Source: Streptomyces sp. L-9-10 (lineage in GTDB: Bacteria; Actinomycetota; Actinomycetes; Streptomycetales; Streptomycetaceae). Taken from it: DNA of 64,000 nucleotides. A model generated the notes under the pieces. That model was not told where the DNA came from. It searched no databases and worked only from the letters and a program-made list of their open reading frames with translations. The DNA lies in contig NZ_PHRF01000172.1 of NCBI RefSeq assembly GCF_004151105.1, forward strand, positions 62,001 through 126,000, written 5' to 3'. This document shows positions 19,549 through 28,352 of this stretch, piece by piece; within the stretch, counting starts at the first letter, position 1, and the number at the start of each line of letters is the position of its first letter. A program made the translations under genes and the position numbers.

Positions 19549-20839
19549 ATGGCGGCCAGTGATGAGGCGGCCGAGGAGACTGTGGAGGCCAGTGGCGTCC
19601 CGGTCCCCGAGGCGTGCGACGAGAGACAGGGCCAGGATCGGCTGCCTCGGGCATACAAGCTGTGGCTCGTTGGCATCCTGGTGTCGCTCGTGGGCAATGC
19701 GGTCTTCTACTTCGCCCTCGGCTGGGCGGCCAGCGAGTACGGCGGGAGCATCGCGGGGCTGGCCCTGAGCGCGATCACGCTGCCCCGCGTCCTGCTCCTC
19801 CTCGTCGGAGGAGCGGTCAGCGACCGCGTCAGCGCACGCCGCGTGTTGATCACCGGTGACGCGGCGATGCTGATCTTCTCGCTCACTCTCGCAGCTATCG
19901 CCTACTCCCTGGGGGCCCCGCCCTTGTTGCTCATCGCAACAGGTATTGCGGTCGGTGTCGTCGACGCGTTCTATCTGCCGGCCTCGGGCTCCATGCCCCG
20001 CCGGCTGGTAGCCCAGGCCCAGTTGCCTCGCGCGCTCTCCCTCAGACAGGTCGGCGGCCAGGTGATCAACATGGGAGGCGGTCCGCTGGCCGGCGTGCTG
20101 GTCGGCCTGGCCGGGTTCGCGGGTGCCGCTTTCGTCAACGCAGTCACCTTCGCCTTCACCCTGGTTGTCCTGACCGTCGTCCGCCCCCAGCACGACGTGC
20201 CTCCGACTCCGAAGACGGACGGTCTTCTCAAGGAAGCCTTGAGCGGGGTGAAAGTGGCCTTCTCCCCCCCTGTGCTGCGTCCGGGACTCTGGCTCACCGG
20301 GGCAGCGGCCGGGTTTCCTGCTGCCCGTGCTGTCCCTGCTGATCCCCCTGCTCGCGCGCGAGGAGGAGTGGGGCGCGGGAACTGCCGGGCTGGTGCTCGG
20401 AGCTCAGGGCGTGGGCATGGTGGCGGTCACCCTGGTGGTGGTGAAGCGCGGGCCACTGGGGCGGCCTGGTCTGATGGCGGCGAGCGCGCTGGTCCTGGCG
20501 GGTGGGGGCGTCCTCGCGCTCGGTCTCTGCCCCAGCGCGACCATCGCCGTCGCCGCCGGCCTGGTCATCGGCGTCGGTAACGGGACCTTCTCCGCGCACA
20601 TCGCGCCGCTGGTTCTCGCGTCATCACCCGACTCCCACTTGTCGCGGATCCAGGCAGTGCTGGTGCTCGTGCAGAGCGTGGCCCTGTTGCTGATGAACAA
20701 CGTGCTTGGTGCGCTTGTCGACCTTCAGGGCGCCACCGTCATCGTCGTCGCCTGTGCCGTCATGCTCATCGGCGTGGGGCTCACAGGTCTGGCCTCGGAC
20801 CCGCTCCGAAACGACCGAACGGGACTGAGACGCCGCTGA
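19549..20839 (+). pseudogene. MFS transporter with a single frameshift
   Basis: The start ATG at 19549 follows a GGGGGT site. The first 250 codons encode six or seven membrane helices of a major-facilitator exporter (loop motif GGAVSDRVSARRVL after helix 2-3). At about 20311 the frame is broken by one extra base, and the remaining helices continue in the next frame from LLPVLSLLIPLL to the stop at 20839. Joined, the protein would be ~430 residues, a normal MFS length with macrolide-exporter-like character. The frameshift lies in a GGGTTT context, so a sequencing error is possible. The gene lies wholly inside the IS ends. Confidence 0.75.
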
Positions 20840-20861
20840 CTTCAACCGCCGGTGGAAAGTG

Positions 20862-21694
20862 CTACCGCAGCGACTTCAGGCGCCGCCAACAGATCAGAAC
20901 GCAGCCGAGGATGAGGAACGCCTCGTGGATGTCATCGCGTATCTCCCAACGGATCCGAAGTCGGCGGAACCAGTGCAGGTGGGCGAACGCGCGCTCGACC
21001 ACCCACCGTTGAGCCCCCAGGCCGGAAGCATGTGCGGCGCCGCGGCGGGCGATCAGCGGCTTCACGCCGAGATCCCAGACCAGTCGGCGGTACTTGTCGT
21101 GGTCGTAACCGCGGTCGCCGAGCACGATGTCCGGACGGCGCCGGGGTCGGCCGCGCTTGCCGCGCACGGGAGGCACGGCCTGGAGCAGTGGGATGAGCTG
21201 GGTGACGTCGTTGCGATTGCCGCCGGTCAGGGTGGCGGCGAGGGGGATGCCGGTGGCATCGGTGATCAGATGGTGCTTGCTGCCCGTCCTACCCCGGTCG
21301 ACAGGGCTTCGTCCCGTCTTGCATCCCCCTTTAACGCCCTGATGTGGGAGCCGTCGACGGCCGCCCGGGAGAAGTCCAGGGCGTTCGCGCCGCGGAGTTC
21401 AGCGAGCAGAGCCTCGCGCAGTTGGGGCCATACGCCGGCCTCGGTCCACTCGGCCAGGCGGCGCCAGCACGTCATGCCCGAGCCGAAGCCGAGTTCCTGC
21501 GGCAGGTGTTCCCAGGCGATCCCGGTGTGCAGCACAAACAAGATGCCCTGGAACACCAGTCGGTCCGGATGCCGCTTGCGTCCCGGGTGTCGAGTCCGGC
21601 GCTCGACCTTGGGCAACAGCAACTCGACCAACGCCCACAACTCGTCATCAACTTCCCACGGCTTCGGCCGAGCCACTCCACACCCCCAGATCAA
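20862..21694 (-). CDS. IS5-family transposase, two overlapping frames
   Basis: The first frame (21694 to 21266) encodes the N-terminal DUF4096-like domain (WELVELLLPK type, LPQELGFGSGMTCWRRL) and ends just after the first catalytic Asp, AAVDGSHIRALKG. The second encodes the rest, with catalytic Asp in LGDRGYDHDKYR and Glu in RWVVERAFAHLHWFRRL, to the stop at 20862. The frames join by a -1 shift at the AAAGGGGG run near 21328-21335, the usual programmed frameshift position for this IS group, so the enzyme may be functional. Confidence 0.8.
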
Positions 21695-21757
21695 CAGTCC
21701 CAGAGTGATCCAACCAACTCGAAGATCATTTCGTTAGGAGTTCTTAGGGTAAGAAGT

Positions 21758-21835
21758 TCCGCCGCGCCAGCGGATGTCGAAAAGCTGCGATGTCGGCTGC
21801 TGGGAGCTCTGGAAGGCTGGAAGGATCTGCTTTAA
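21758..21835 (+). pseudogene. 3-prime end of a gene interrupted by the IS
   Basis: The frame ends PADVEKLRCRLLGALEGW-KDLL and stop at 21835. When the IS and one CTTAG copy are removed, it is continuous with ...VKDRILQDVL encoded just left of the element (about 19350-19381). The short target frame was therefore split by the insertion. A TAG shortly upstream shows the target was itself a remnant or a very small gene. Its function is unknown. Confidence 0.45.
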
Positions 21836-21939
21836 GTCATATTGCATCCCATGTGAGATGGAATCAGGTTATTGTTCGGGCAGTTGAGTCGCCTTTGCGC
21901 TCTGAACCCGTTAGGGCAGGCGCCTCTCCTCACTGCTAA

Positions 21940-23406
21940 GTGGAGTGCATCATTCTAATGATAGGGTTACCCTCGCGGCCAGGTGTCACCAAGAGCTGGC
22001 AGCCCCCACGTCACACATTGGTCTGGGCGCCATTCCTTCTTGCGTTGACGCTGGGGTTATGGGGGATTCGCCGCGAAGGAACTGTCTGGCAAGACGAGGC
22101 GATCACTTACGAAGTTGCGCGCCGTAGCTTCTCCGAGATTTGGCAGACCCTGGCCAACATTGATGCGGTTCACGGTTTCTACTACCTCATCATGCACATC
22201 GTTTACATGTTTGGCGACGGGTTGCTGACTCTGCGACTGCCGTCGGTTATGGCTACTGCGCTCGCCGCCTGCGGGGTCGCTTTACTGGGGAGCAAGCTTG
22301 GAGGACCACGCGTTGGTATAATTTCCGGTCTTGTATTTCCTGTCCTTCCCATGGTTCAGCGTTACTCACAAGAGGGGCGTTCTTACGCCATGGTGTGCGC
22401 CTCGGTGGTGTGGGCGACGTATTTACTTGTGGTGGCGGTTGAACGGCGTGCAAGAAAAATCTGGTGTGGGTACGCCGTGGCTTCGCTGGTGGCCTGTCTG
22501 CTCCATGAGTTCGCCATTCTTGCAGTAGCGGCGCATGGTGTAACGCTATTTTTGGCACACGCCAGTCGCTGGGTGCTCGCCGCATGGGTAAAGGCTGCAA
22601 TGTTTGTTTCTGCGGGGATCATTCCCCTCCTTGCGCTGAGCGTTCTTCAATCCGACCAGGTTTCCTGGATCTCTCCTACTCTGTGGGGGGATCTGACTGC
22701 TCCCCTGGTTCTAACCGTGGTTGCTTTCTGCTGCGCCAGGATTCCCGTCGAGCGCTGCGCTCCTATTGCTCCCTGGCAGCTTGCGCTCCCCATAATGATT
22801 CTTCCCGCAGCGACGCTGCGGGCTATTTCCTTCTTCAAGCCCTTATATGTCGACCGATATGTTCTTTTCTCGCAGCTCGGTGTGGCTTTGCTGCTCGGTG
22901 TCGTGCTCAACTGGGTATGGAGCGTCAGGGAATGGCGATGGGGGGCGGGTGTAATCACCGCTACCGCGTGCGCCGTCACCATCATGTCTACCGGAGTCGA
23001 CTTGAGGAATCCGGGGAGCCGCAGTGATAACGCGACGGAAGTAGTGGAAGTCGCTGCTGAACTCGGCAGGAACGGTGATGGAATAGTTTTCATCCCTGCC
23101 AGCAGGAGAGCGTGGACACTCGGTCCTGGATCGCCCGAGATGAATTTTTCGGATGTCACGCTCAACGGAAATCTGCAGACGTCGGATACGTTGTACGGCA
23201 AGGAAGTCGCTCCAGGAGAGATTCACAGTCGAATGCTCTCGGAGGAGAGAATTATTGTTCTGCGGGAACCTCATAGGGAAGAAGTCGAAGAGACTAGGCA
23301 GGAGAAGGCGAAGCGGGCGACGCTGAATAGGTACTTCGTCGAGTGCGACAGCCGAACGGTAGGAAGGGCGAAAGTCGTACTCTATGCACGCTCGGGGAAC
23401 TGCTGA
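21940..23406 (+). CDS. membrane glycosyltransferase, GT39/ArnT-like
   Basis: 488 residues with ten or more hydrophobic helices. The N-terminal periplasmic loop contains the diagnostic acidic pair in VWQDEAITYEVARRS, as in dolichyl/polyprenyl-phosphate mannosyltransferases and ArnT-like enzymes. A conserved QRYSQEGRSYAM segment after helices 3-4 matches the RxYxLL-type motif of the family. It would transfer sugar from a polyprenyl phosphate to protein or envelope glycan outside the membrane. The start could be GTG 21940 or ATG 21958. Base composition is clearly less GC-rich than the core genes, suggesting recent transfer. No partner gene is adjacent. Confidence 0.75.
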   Translation: MECIILMIGLPSRPGVTKSWQPPRHTLVWAPFLLALTLGLWGIRREGTVWQDEAITYEVARRSFSEIWQTLANIDAVHGFYYLIMHIVYMFGDGLLTLRLPSVMATALAACGVALLGSKLGGPRVGIISGLVFPVLPMVQRYSQEGRSYAMVCASVVWATYLLVVAVERRARKIWCGYAVASLVACLLHEFAILAVAAHGVTLFLAHASRWVLAAWVKAAMFVSAGIIPLLALSVLQSDQVSWISPTLWGDLTAPLVLTVVAFCCARIPVERCAPIAPWQLALPIMILPAATLRAISFFKPLYVDRYVLFSQLGVALLLGVVLNWVWSVREWRWGAGVITATACAVTIMSTGVDLRNPGSRSDNATEVVEVAAELGRNGDGIVFIPASRRAWTLGPGSPEMNFSDVTLNGNLQTSDTLYGKEVAPGEIHSRMLSEERIIVLREPHREEVEETRQEKAKRATLNRYFVECDSRTVGRAKVVLYARSGNC

Positions 23407-23733
23407 TAGCACTGGGCGGGCCCCACGTGTGTTCAGTTCGGCATCTGCCGTCAATGAAAGGCGGCGATGTTTCGAAACCGGGGCGCGGTAAATTACTCAG
23501 TGAGTTCTGCATTGACTGCGGCGTTGTCTCGTGTATCGCTGCAGTGCGCCCTTGTGGCAGTAGGAGGCACGGCTATGGTCTTCGGAGGAGCCGGCAGCGC
23601 GCAGTCCGCGGGGTGCTGAGGGTCCCCGAGTGTCCCCTCGCCGGGGCCAGGTCCACGCGGCCTGGCCTTCCCGGAGCGACACGACGCGATGCGTCCTGTC
23701 GAGCAGGCCGTTTATGTATGACGCCGCGCCTAC
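23407..23733. other. intergenic stretch with one possible small secreted peptide frame
   Basis: The only suggestive frame is GTG 23500 to TGA 23619 (39 codons), which reads as a signal-peptide-like sequence (CALVAVGGTAMVFGGAGSAQ) and then stops. It lacks a clear ribosome binding site and may be the decayed start of a secreted protein. Nothing else is supported apart from the hairpin listed separately. Confidence 0.25.
23641..23674. terminator. hairpin between convergent genes
   Basis: GGCCAGG (23645-23651) pairs with CCTGGCC (23661-23667), extended by CCGG/CCGG with a small bulge. It could terminate the plus-strand glycosyltransferase transcript and the convergent lipoprotein gene. Confidence 0.45.
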
Positions 23734-24582
23734 TCACTGCTCCCGCAGAACGCGTCGGGCATTCTCCAGGTAGCGGTCATTCGCAGCCTTCAACTTTGTG
23801 AAGTACTCCTGATTGGATCGGATCGTTTCCTGTTCCAAGGACCTCTCAGTGTCAAACCAGCGGGAGACCAGGCCCGTCTTCTTCTTGCACGCGACGTCGG
23901 CTTTAGCGGTGACGATCTCTTTGGCCGAGGCTTCTCTTGTGTCTTTCGCCCACCAAGCGGAGTCTTCCCCAGCAGCGATGGGTGTCGGATATGAGAAATT
24001 TTTGTCCCGCATACAGGCGCTCCACGCAGCCATAGCGCGCCGGACTGCTGGTTCGCGTTGCGCTTCGTCGTAGGTCTTCGACTTGAAGTCGTTGAAGGGT
24101 GCGAATGGTGCTTTGGCGTTACGTGTGAGCTGACCGTCTGCGGCTTTCCTGCATTTCTGGGCGGCCTGCGCCTCATCCTTCGTCAGGGCCGCTTGGCGCG
24201 TCTTAATCTTCGCGAGAACTTCTCTCACTTCCGGCGGAGCCTGTAGGTCTGAGGGAACGTGATATCCGAATCTGGCGGCGACACTGGGCTCGATAAGCCC
24301 ATAATGCAGACGATTGCGCCAGTCCGTAAACCCCTTGGGTGTCCTCACAATTTTCCAGTCGTGTCCCTGTTGACGCATACAGGAGCGCATCAGAACGTCA
24401 CCGGCCTCGTATGTCACATGTGTCTCACTGTCCGACAGCACATAGGAGTCGAACGGGAATACGAGCCTCAAAGCCTCCGTAGTCGGTGCCGGGATTTCGA
24501 CGCTATTGATTCCTGTGGGAGTTTCGGAGCAACCGACGACAAGAAATAATATGGAGGCGAGTGGTAAGAACCGGCGAGACAT
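23734..24582 (-). CDS. lipoprotein of unknown function
   Basis: 282 residues. The N-terminus MSRRFLPLASILFLVVGCSE is a lipoprotein signal with lipobox LVVGC, so the mature protein is predicted to be anchored outside the membrane. The body is charged and helical with conserved-looking Cys positions (LMRSCMRQQGHDW, AQKCRKAADG, WSACMRDKNF, DVACKKK), a pattern seen in streptomycete lipoproteins without assigned role. It follows the I36-type gene on the same strand, but a terminator lies between them. Confidence 0.7.
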   Translation of the reverse strand: MSRRFLPLASILFLVVGCSETPTGINSVEIPAPTTEALRLVFPFDSYVLSDSETHVTYEAGDVLMRSCMRQQGHDWKIVRTPKGFTDWRNRLHYGLIEPSVAARFGYHVPSDLQAPPEVREVLAKIKTRQAALTKDEAQAAQKCRKAADGQLTRNAKAPFAPFNDFKSKTYDEAQREPAVRRAMAAWSACMRDKNFSYPTPIAAGEDSAWWAKDTREASAKEIVTAKADVACKKKTGLVSRWFDTERSLEQETIRSNQEYFTKLKAANDRYLENARRVLREQ

Positions 24583-24608
24583 CGGATTGTCCTTCGTAAA
24601 TGGAAGCT

Positions 24609-24644
24609 CCGGCCGGGGCCGAGTCAGCGATCAGCCCCGGCCGG
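24609..24644. terminator. terminator after the I36-type gene
   Basis: CCGGCCGGGGC and GCCCCGGCCGG form a perfect 11-bp stem around a 14-nt loop, just downstream of the minus-strand stop at 24654. Confidence 0.75.
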
Positions 24645-24653
24645 CATTAATCC

Positions 24654-25028
24654 CTAGAATCCGTTGAGGGAAGTAGCCTTGTTGGAGAAGCTGTTGTTTC
24701 CGAAATCGGAGTCGTTGCTGTTTGCCTGCAGGTAGTAGGACTGCCCACCGTAGCTGACGCCGTCATACATGAACACGCGGAAGCCACACGTGTTCTTTCC
24801 GGAGTTCGCGTCGTTGTTTGAGGCGCGACCGTTCGACCAGTTGTTGTTTCCGAAGTCGTGGTCGTTTCCGGAGAACGTGCGCGAACCGTCGTTGTAGCCG
24901 TTGGTCTGCCAGAGCGTGAAACACGCCGCCTGCACACGGCTTTCGGACGCGGTGGCCACCGGCGCCGTCGCTACAAGGCTGGCACCGAACACAGCCGTCA
25001 GCCCGATCGAGAGAGCGATCTTACGCAT
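24654..25028 (-). CDS. secreted peptidase inhibitor I36 / crystallin-fold protein
   Basis: 124 residues from ATG 25028 with an AGGGG site 8 nt upstream. The signal peptide is MRKIALSIGLTAVFGASLVA...ATASE. The mature part has two Cys (AACFTLW, KNTCGF) and repeated Asn/Asp/Ser-rich Greek-key motifs (NDHDFGNNNWSNG, NDSDFGNNSFSNK) typical of beta/gamma-crystallin-like Streptomyces inhibitors of family I36 and relatives. It would act outside the cell as a protease inhibitor or Ca2+-binding protein. The family fit is by motif pattern only. Confidence 0.75.
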   Translation of the reverse strand: MRKIALSIGLTAVFGASLVATAPVATASESRVQAACFTLWQTNGYNDGSRTFSGNDHDFGNNNWSNGRASNNDANSGKNTCGFRVFMYDGVSYGGQSYYLQANSNDSDFGNNSFSNKATSLNGF

Positions 25029-25730
25029 GGAATACCCCTCCGTTGAGTTGTCACAGGCAACCCGGACACCTGGATTCCGGAATTGAATCCTCCAGTTTCT
25101 TGCGTATCTTCCGGGTCGCTCTCGGTAAAGAAGATCTAATGTCACGTTCAGGGAAACGTCAACGAAATATCTGACCAACAGCCTCGCTTGACCGATAACC
25201 ACCACAAGCCTCATCGACCACACGGACACCGCTCGATGGGCTCGTGCGCTTGGTGAATATGACCCTTGAGCTCGCCCGGCAACCCGGCTGGGCACGACAG
25301 TTGATGGCTGAAACTAGCCCGCCGACAGATGTTGAATAGGTGGCAGGTACTAGGCGGAATCAAAGATTCCCGTGTTTCGGCAACACGTGACAGAAATAGG
25401 CTCGATTAAGCCATACTCCTGTATCAGTGTTCGGCCAGCCGTCTCCGGCCAGCGGGGCGACCAGCAGGGGCTGAGCCTCAGAGGGCATAGGGACTACCGT
25501 GCGGCCCGGTCTGGCCCGGACGTGGCGAGTGGCAGTGCCCGCCGTTCTTTCTCCTGCTCGATTCCCTGGCCTACGACGCTGACCTCCGTCAAGGGGACTT
25601 CGCTCCCCGACGAGGGGCTGGACCACCGTGCGCAGCGACAGCGAGCTGCTGGACATCACGGTCAGCGGCGCCGACCACCTCGCCATAAAAGACGCCCTGG
25701 ACACCATCGCTGACGTCCTCAGCGCAGTCG
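25029..25730. other. gene-poor junction beside the Tn7-like remnant
   Basis: The I36 promoter must lie near 25029-25140, but no consensus was fixed. Farther right, a GTG frame at 25628 with a GAGGGG site reads VRSDSELLDITVSGADHLAI and is cut at about 25725 where homology to the transposase begins on the other strand. It may be the start of a gene truncated by the rearrangement. No other gene is supported. Confidence 0.3.
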
Positions 25731-27292
25731 TAGGTGCGGTGGTCGATCCGGACTCCGTAGTCGTTGACAGTCCGCCAAAGAGCCGGCAGGAGTTCGACGT
25801 AGTCGTCCCCGCTGAACGGAACCGGCAGATATCCGGCGGTGGCGACCAGAGCGGCGTACATCTCGTTGGGTGAAAGAACCTGGCTGGAGTCGTGCGGGTT
25901 GCGCAGCCCCTCGTGCGGTCGCGACTGCCACCCGGCCAGAATCCACTCGTCCAACAGGTCCTGGAGTTCCGGGAGCGTCCAGACCGCACTGCTTGCCACG
26001 TCCGCGCCGCGGTGGGCTGTATCGCGGCCGGTGTGACCGGGAAGGTGCTGAGTGAACAGAGTGTTGATTAATTCGAACGTGCGCTCAACGATGCCTTTGT
26101 CGGTTGGGGTCCGGGGGTGCGCGGGCTGCACGGAGACACCCAGTGACTGGCAGGCCGTCAAAAACGCCCTGGACAGATAGACCTTGCCTCGGTCGCAGAC
26201 GATGGTGTCCGGCATGATCACCGGCTTGGCGGCGGCGTGCTCCAACCGGGCGTCCAGGCTCAGCAGGCGTTCATGCGGGATCCGGGAACGGCTCAGCTCC
26301 AGGCTCTGCGACCAGCCCGGACGCATCGGCTCCGGCACCAGCATCCGGGCCAGCAACAGGGCTGCGTCCACGGCCTTGGTCCCGCCGGGCCGTAATACTG
26401 CGGCGCATAGGTCCGCGTCGCGACATCGACCGCGATCGTCAGTTCGGGCCGGCCCAGTACCCCGTCGTCCAGCACGGCCATCACGTCCAGCGGTGTGGTG
26501 TCGATCTGCACCCGTTCGCCGGGCCGCAGGGCCCAGGTGGCAGTGAATGGTCCGTCCGGGCGGTTGGCCAGTGACCTGCGGGTGGTTGCAGCACCGAAGG
26601 TGTGCCGGCCCTCGGCGAGTACGGCCACCAGACGGTAGAACGTTGCCGCGGACGGCATCACCACCGTTCCTGTCCCGTACTCGGCGGCCAGCGTCTCCTC
26701 GATCCGCAGCCGCATCCGCTTGCGGGTTCCCGTCGACAACTCCGTCTCCTGCTCGATCGCGGCCGCGATCGCAGCCACCAGCCGAGGATCGGCCTGGCCG
26801 AACGGCGTCGACTGCCGACTGCGACGCTGGTCGACCAGCCCCCAGAGTCCCTGGCGCTGATAGCGCCCGCGCATCCGAGCGACCGTGGACGGACCGACAC
26901 CGGTCTCGGCGGCCTTGGCCTGGACCCGCTCCGCGAGAGTGTGATGGAGCGGGTCGTACTCCGGCCTCGGCCGTGCCCCCTTGGGCGCATCCGGCGGCAC
27001 ACCGGTTTCGACCTCGACCACATGGCGTTCCCACTCCCGTGCCTTGCGGGCCGCCTCCTCGGGCAGCCCCTCCAACAGCGCCACCGGCGGCACTCGCGGA
27101 GCCGGGTCCCCATCCAACAACTCGAAGTCAGCGTCAGCGAGCAGATGTGACAGCAGCACCGCGCAGACCGCCCCCCGAGGTCGACGCCAGACGCACCGTC
27201 GTCCCGGACAGGCCAGCCACGGTGTGGACGGCGCCGTCGAACCGCACCCGGTCACCCAACCGCAGGACCGTGGACTTCGCCCGGCTTACCAC
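25731..27292 (-). pseudogene. TnsB-like (Mu/rve) transposase with frameshifts and lost C-terminus
   Basis: Starting at GTG 27292, overlapping the tnsA-like stop, the frame reads SRAKSTVLRLGDRVRFDG and breaks at a six-C run (27169-27174). It continues as HTH-containing DNA-binding domains (GVGPSTVARMRGRYQRQG) and the rve catalytic core with first Asp in ERVQIDTTPLDVMAV. It breaks again near 26410, then continues with CDRGKVYLS (second Asp) and PTDKGIVERTFELINTLF (catalytic Glu). The C-terminal Mu-type beta-barrel begins (YVELLPALWRTVNDYG) and ends abruptly after RIDHRTYD. It is a dead strand-transfer subunit of a Tn7-like element; no tnsC or tniQ follows. Confidence 0.8.
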
Positions 27293-28029
27293 GTTGCCCC
27301 CTCCGACCACTGAACCAGCCGCCGTTCCGACAGCGGAACCGCCAGGTCGCACCGCAGTACGCCGGTCCACAGCAGGTGGTAGAGCACAGGCAGCACACCC
27401 AGGGGATCAGCGATCTCGCCAGCCCCGTCCAGCAACTCACGCGGTTGCGCGAAGACTTCCGACAAGCGAGCCCTCACCTCCTCGGAGCCCTGATAGCGGG
27501 GGTGCCTGTAGCCGGCCAGCCACCGCAGATTCAACGACTGCACCCGGTCGACCTCACCGACCAGCCGGAATCTCCACCCCACCGCGGCGCACGCCCGTGC
27601 GGTCGCATCGAACGCCTCCTGGTCCCGCGGACCGATCCGTCCCGGCGGGCGGCAGTCGATCACCACCCCGGACTCGTCGTCCAAGCGGGCGAACCAGTCC
27701 GGAGCGTGTCGCCGCATCCGCCGCCCGTCGTCCCAGTGCAGCCAGAACGGCTGTGACGCGAAGGCGACCACGCGCGGATCGAAATCCAGGAGCATCGCGG
27801 TGTCCCGCTCCAGCCAGGACTCGAATCCCACATGCCGTGCTGATGACGCCGACCAGTACAAGCCCGAGAAATGACGCTGTCCCCGAGCCGAAGGGAACCC
27901 CCGGACCGACGGAACCGCCTCGAACCGGACCGTCGAGCACGCCGACTTCAAAGGAGTACGTCGCTCCGCCGCCGAACCGTCCTGGAACCCGACGTCGAAT
28001 GCGGTATCAAGCGTCTCGTCACACTCCAT
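27286..28029 (-). CDS. TnsA-like heteromeric transposase endonuclease subunit
   Basis: 247 residues from ATG 28029. The restriction-endonuclease-like core is visible: Glu in FESWLERDTAMLLDFDP, Asp in MRRHAPDWFARLDD, and the VVIDCRP strand in place of the usual catalytic Gln-x-Lys segment, as seen in actinobacterial TnsA relatives. It would cut the 5-prime ends of the transposon while TnsB cuts the 3-prime ends. It overlaps the tnsB-like start by 7 nt. The gene itself looks intact. Confidence 0.7.
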   Translation of the reverse strand: MECDETLDTAFDVGFQDGSAAERRTPLKSACSTVRFEAVPSVRGFPSARGQRHFSGLYWSASSARHVGFESWLERDTAMLLDFDPRVVAFASQPFWLHWDDGRRMRRHAPDWFARLDDESGVVIDCRPPGRIGPRDQEAFDATARACAAVGWRFRLVGEVDRVQSLNLRWLAGYRHPRYQGSEEVRARLSEVFAQPRELLDGAGEIADPLGVLPVLYHLLWTGVLRCDLAVPLSERRLVQWSEGATW

Positions 28030-28104
28030 CAGCAACCGCCTCCGTCACCCGGTGACCGGGCTCTGCTCGAAACCCGAGCAGCAACCTCGTCAAGAAGACG
28101 CAGA

Positions 28105-28312
28105 TTGATTCTCAACTCCGTTGAGAATCAACAGATCGAGTGAGAGTGGACACAGATCAAGTGGGTGGTGACCGGGGAAGCCCCGATGTCCTGTCTCAAT
28201 AAAGCTAGTCATCCGCATGACGGTGACCTGCGTGGACTGAGTTGGATGAGACAGATCGACCCGGTTCGCCGAGACGAAGGGCCGGAGCCGACCCGTGGTT
28301 ACTGAGAGGACA
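28105..28312. repeat. Tn7-like end array (TnsB-site-like repeats)
   Basis: Several ~20-bp imperfect copies centred on TTGAGA / TGAGAC occur here: an inverted pair TTGATTCTCAAC/GTTGAGAATCAA (28105-28131), TGTCCTGTCTCAATAAAG (28187), TTGGATGAGACAGATCGAC, GGTTCGCCGAGACGAAGG and GGTTACTGAGAGGACA (ending 28312). Multiple transposase-binding repeats at an end are the hallmark of Tn7-like elements. The array directly adjoins the tnsA-like gene. Confidence 0.6.
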
Positions 28313-28317
28313 TCTCG

Positions 28318-28345
28318 GTGGGGCCTCACTCACGCGAGGCCCCAC
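28318..28345. terminator. terminator after the oxidoreductase gene
   Basis: GTGGGGCCTC and GAGGCCCCAC form a perfect 10-bp stem with an 8-nt loop, 8 nt past the minus-strand stop at 28353. Confidence 0.75.
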
Positions 28346-28352
28346 GACGGGA

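Larger units (their letters stand above)
19382..21742. mobile_element. IS5-family element with MFS passenger gene
   Basis: The ends are perfect 15-bp inverted repeats, AACTCCTAACGAAAT at 19382-19396 and its reverse complement at 21728-21742. They are flanked by the direct duplication CTTAG at 19377-19381 and 21743-21747. The 2,361-bp element contains an IS5-type transposase on the minus strand next to the right end, and a complete-length but frameshifted MFS transporter gene on the plus strand. A normal IS5 element would end right after the transposase stop (20862). Here no inverted repeat is seen at 20839-20861, so the transporter lies within the mobile unit. Confidence 0.75.
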
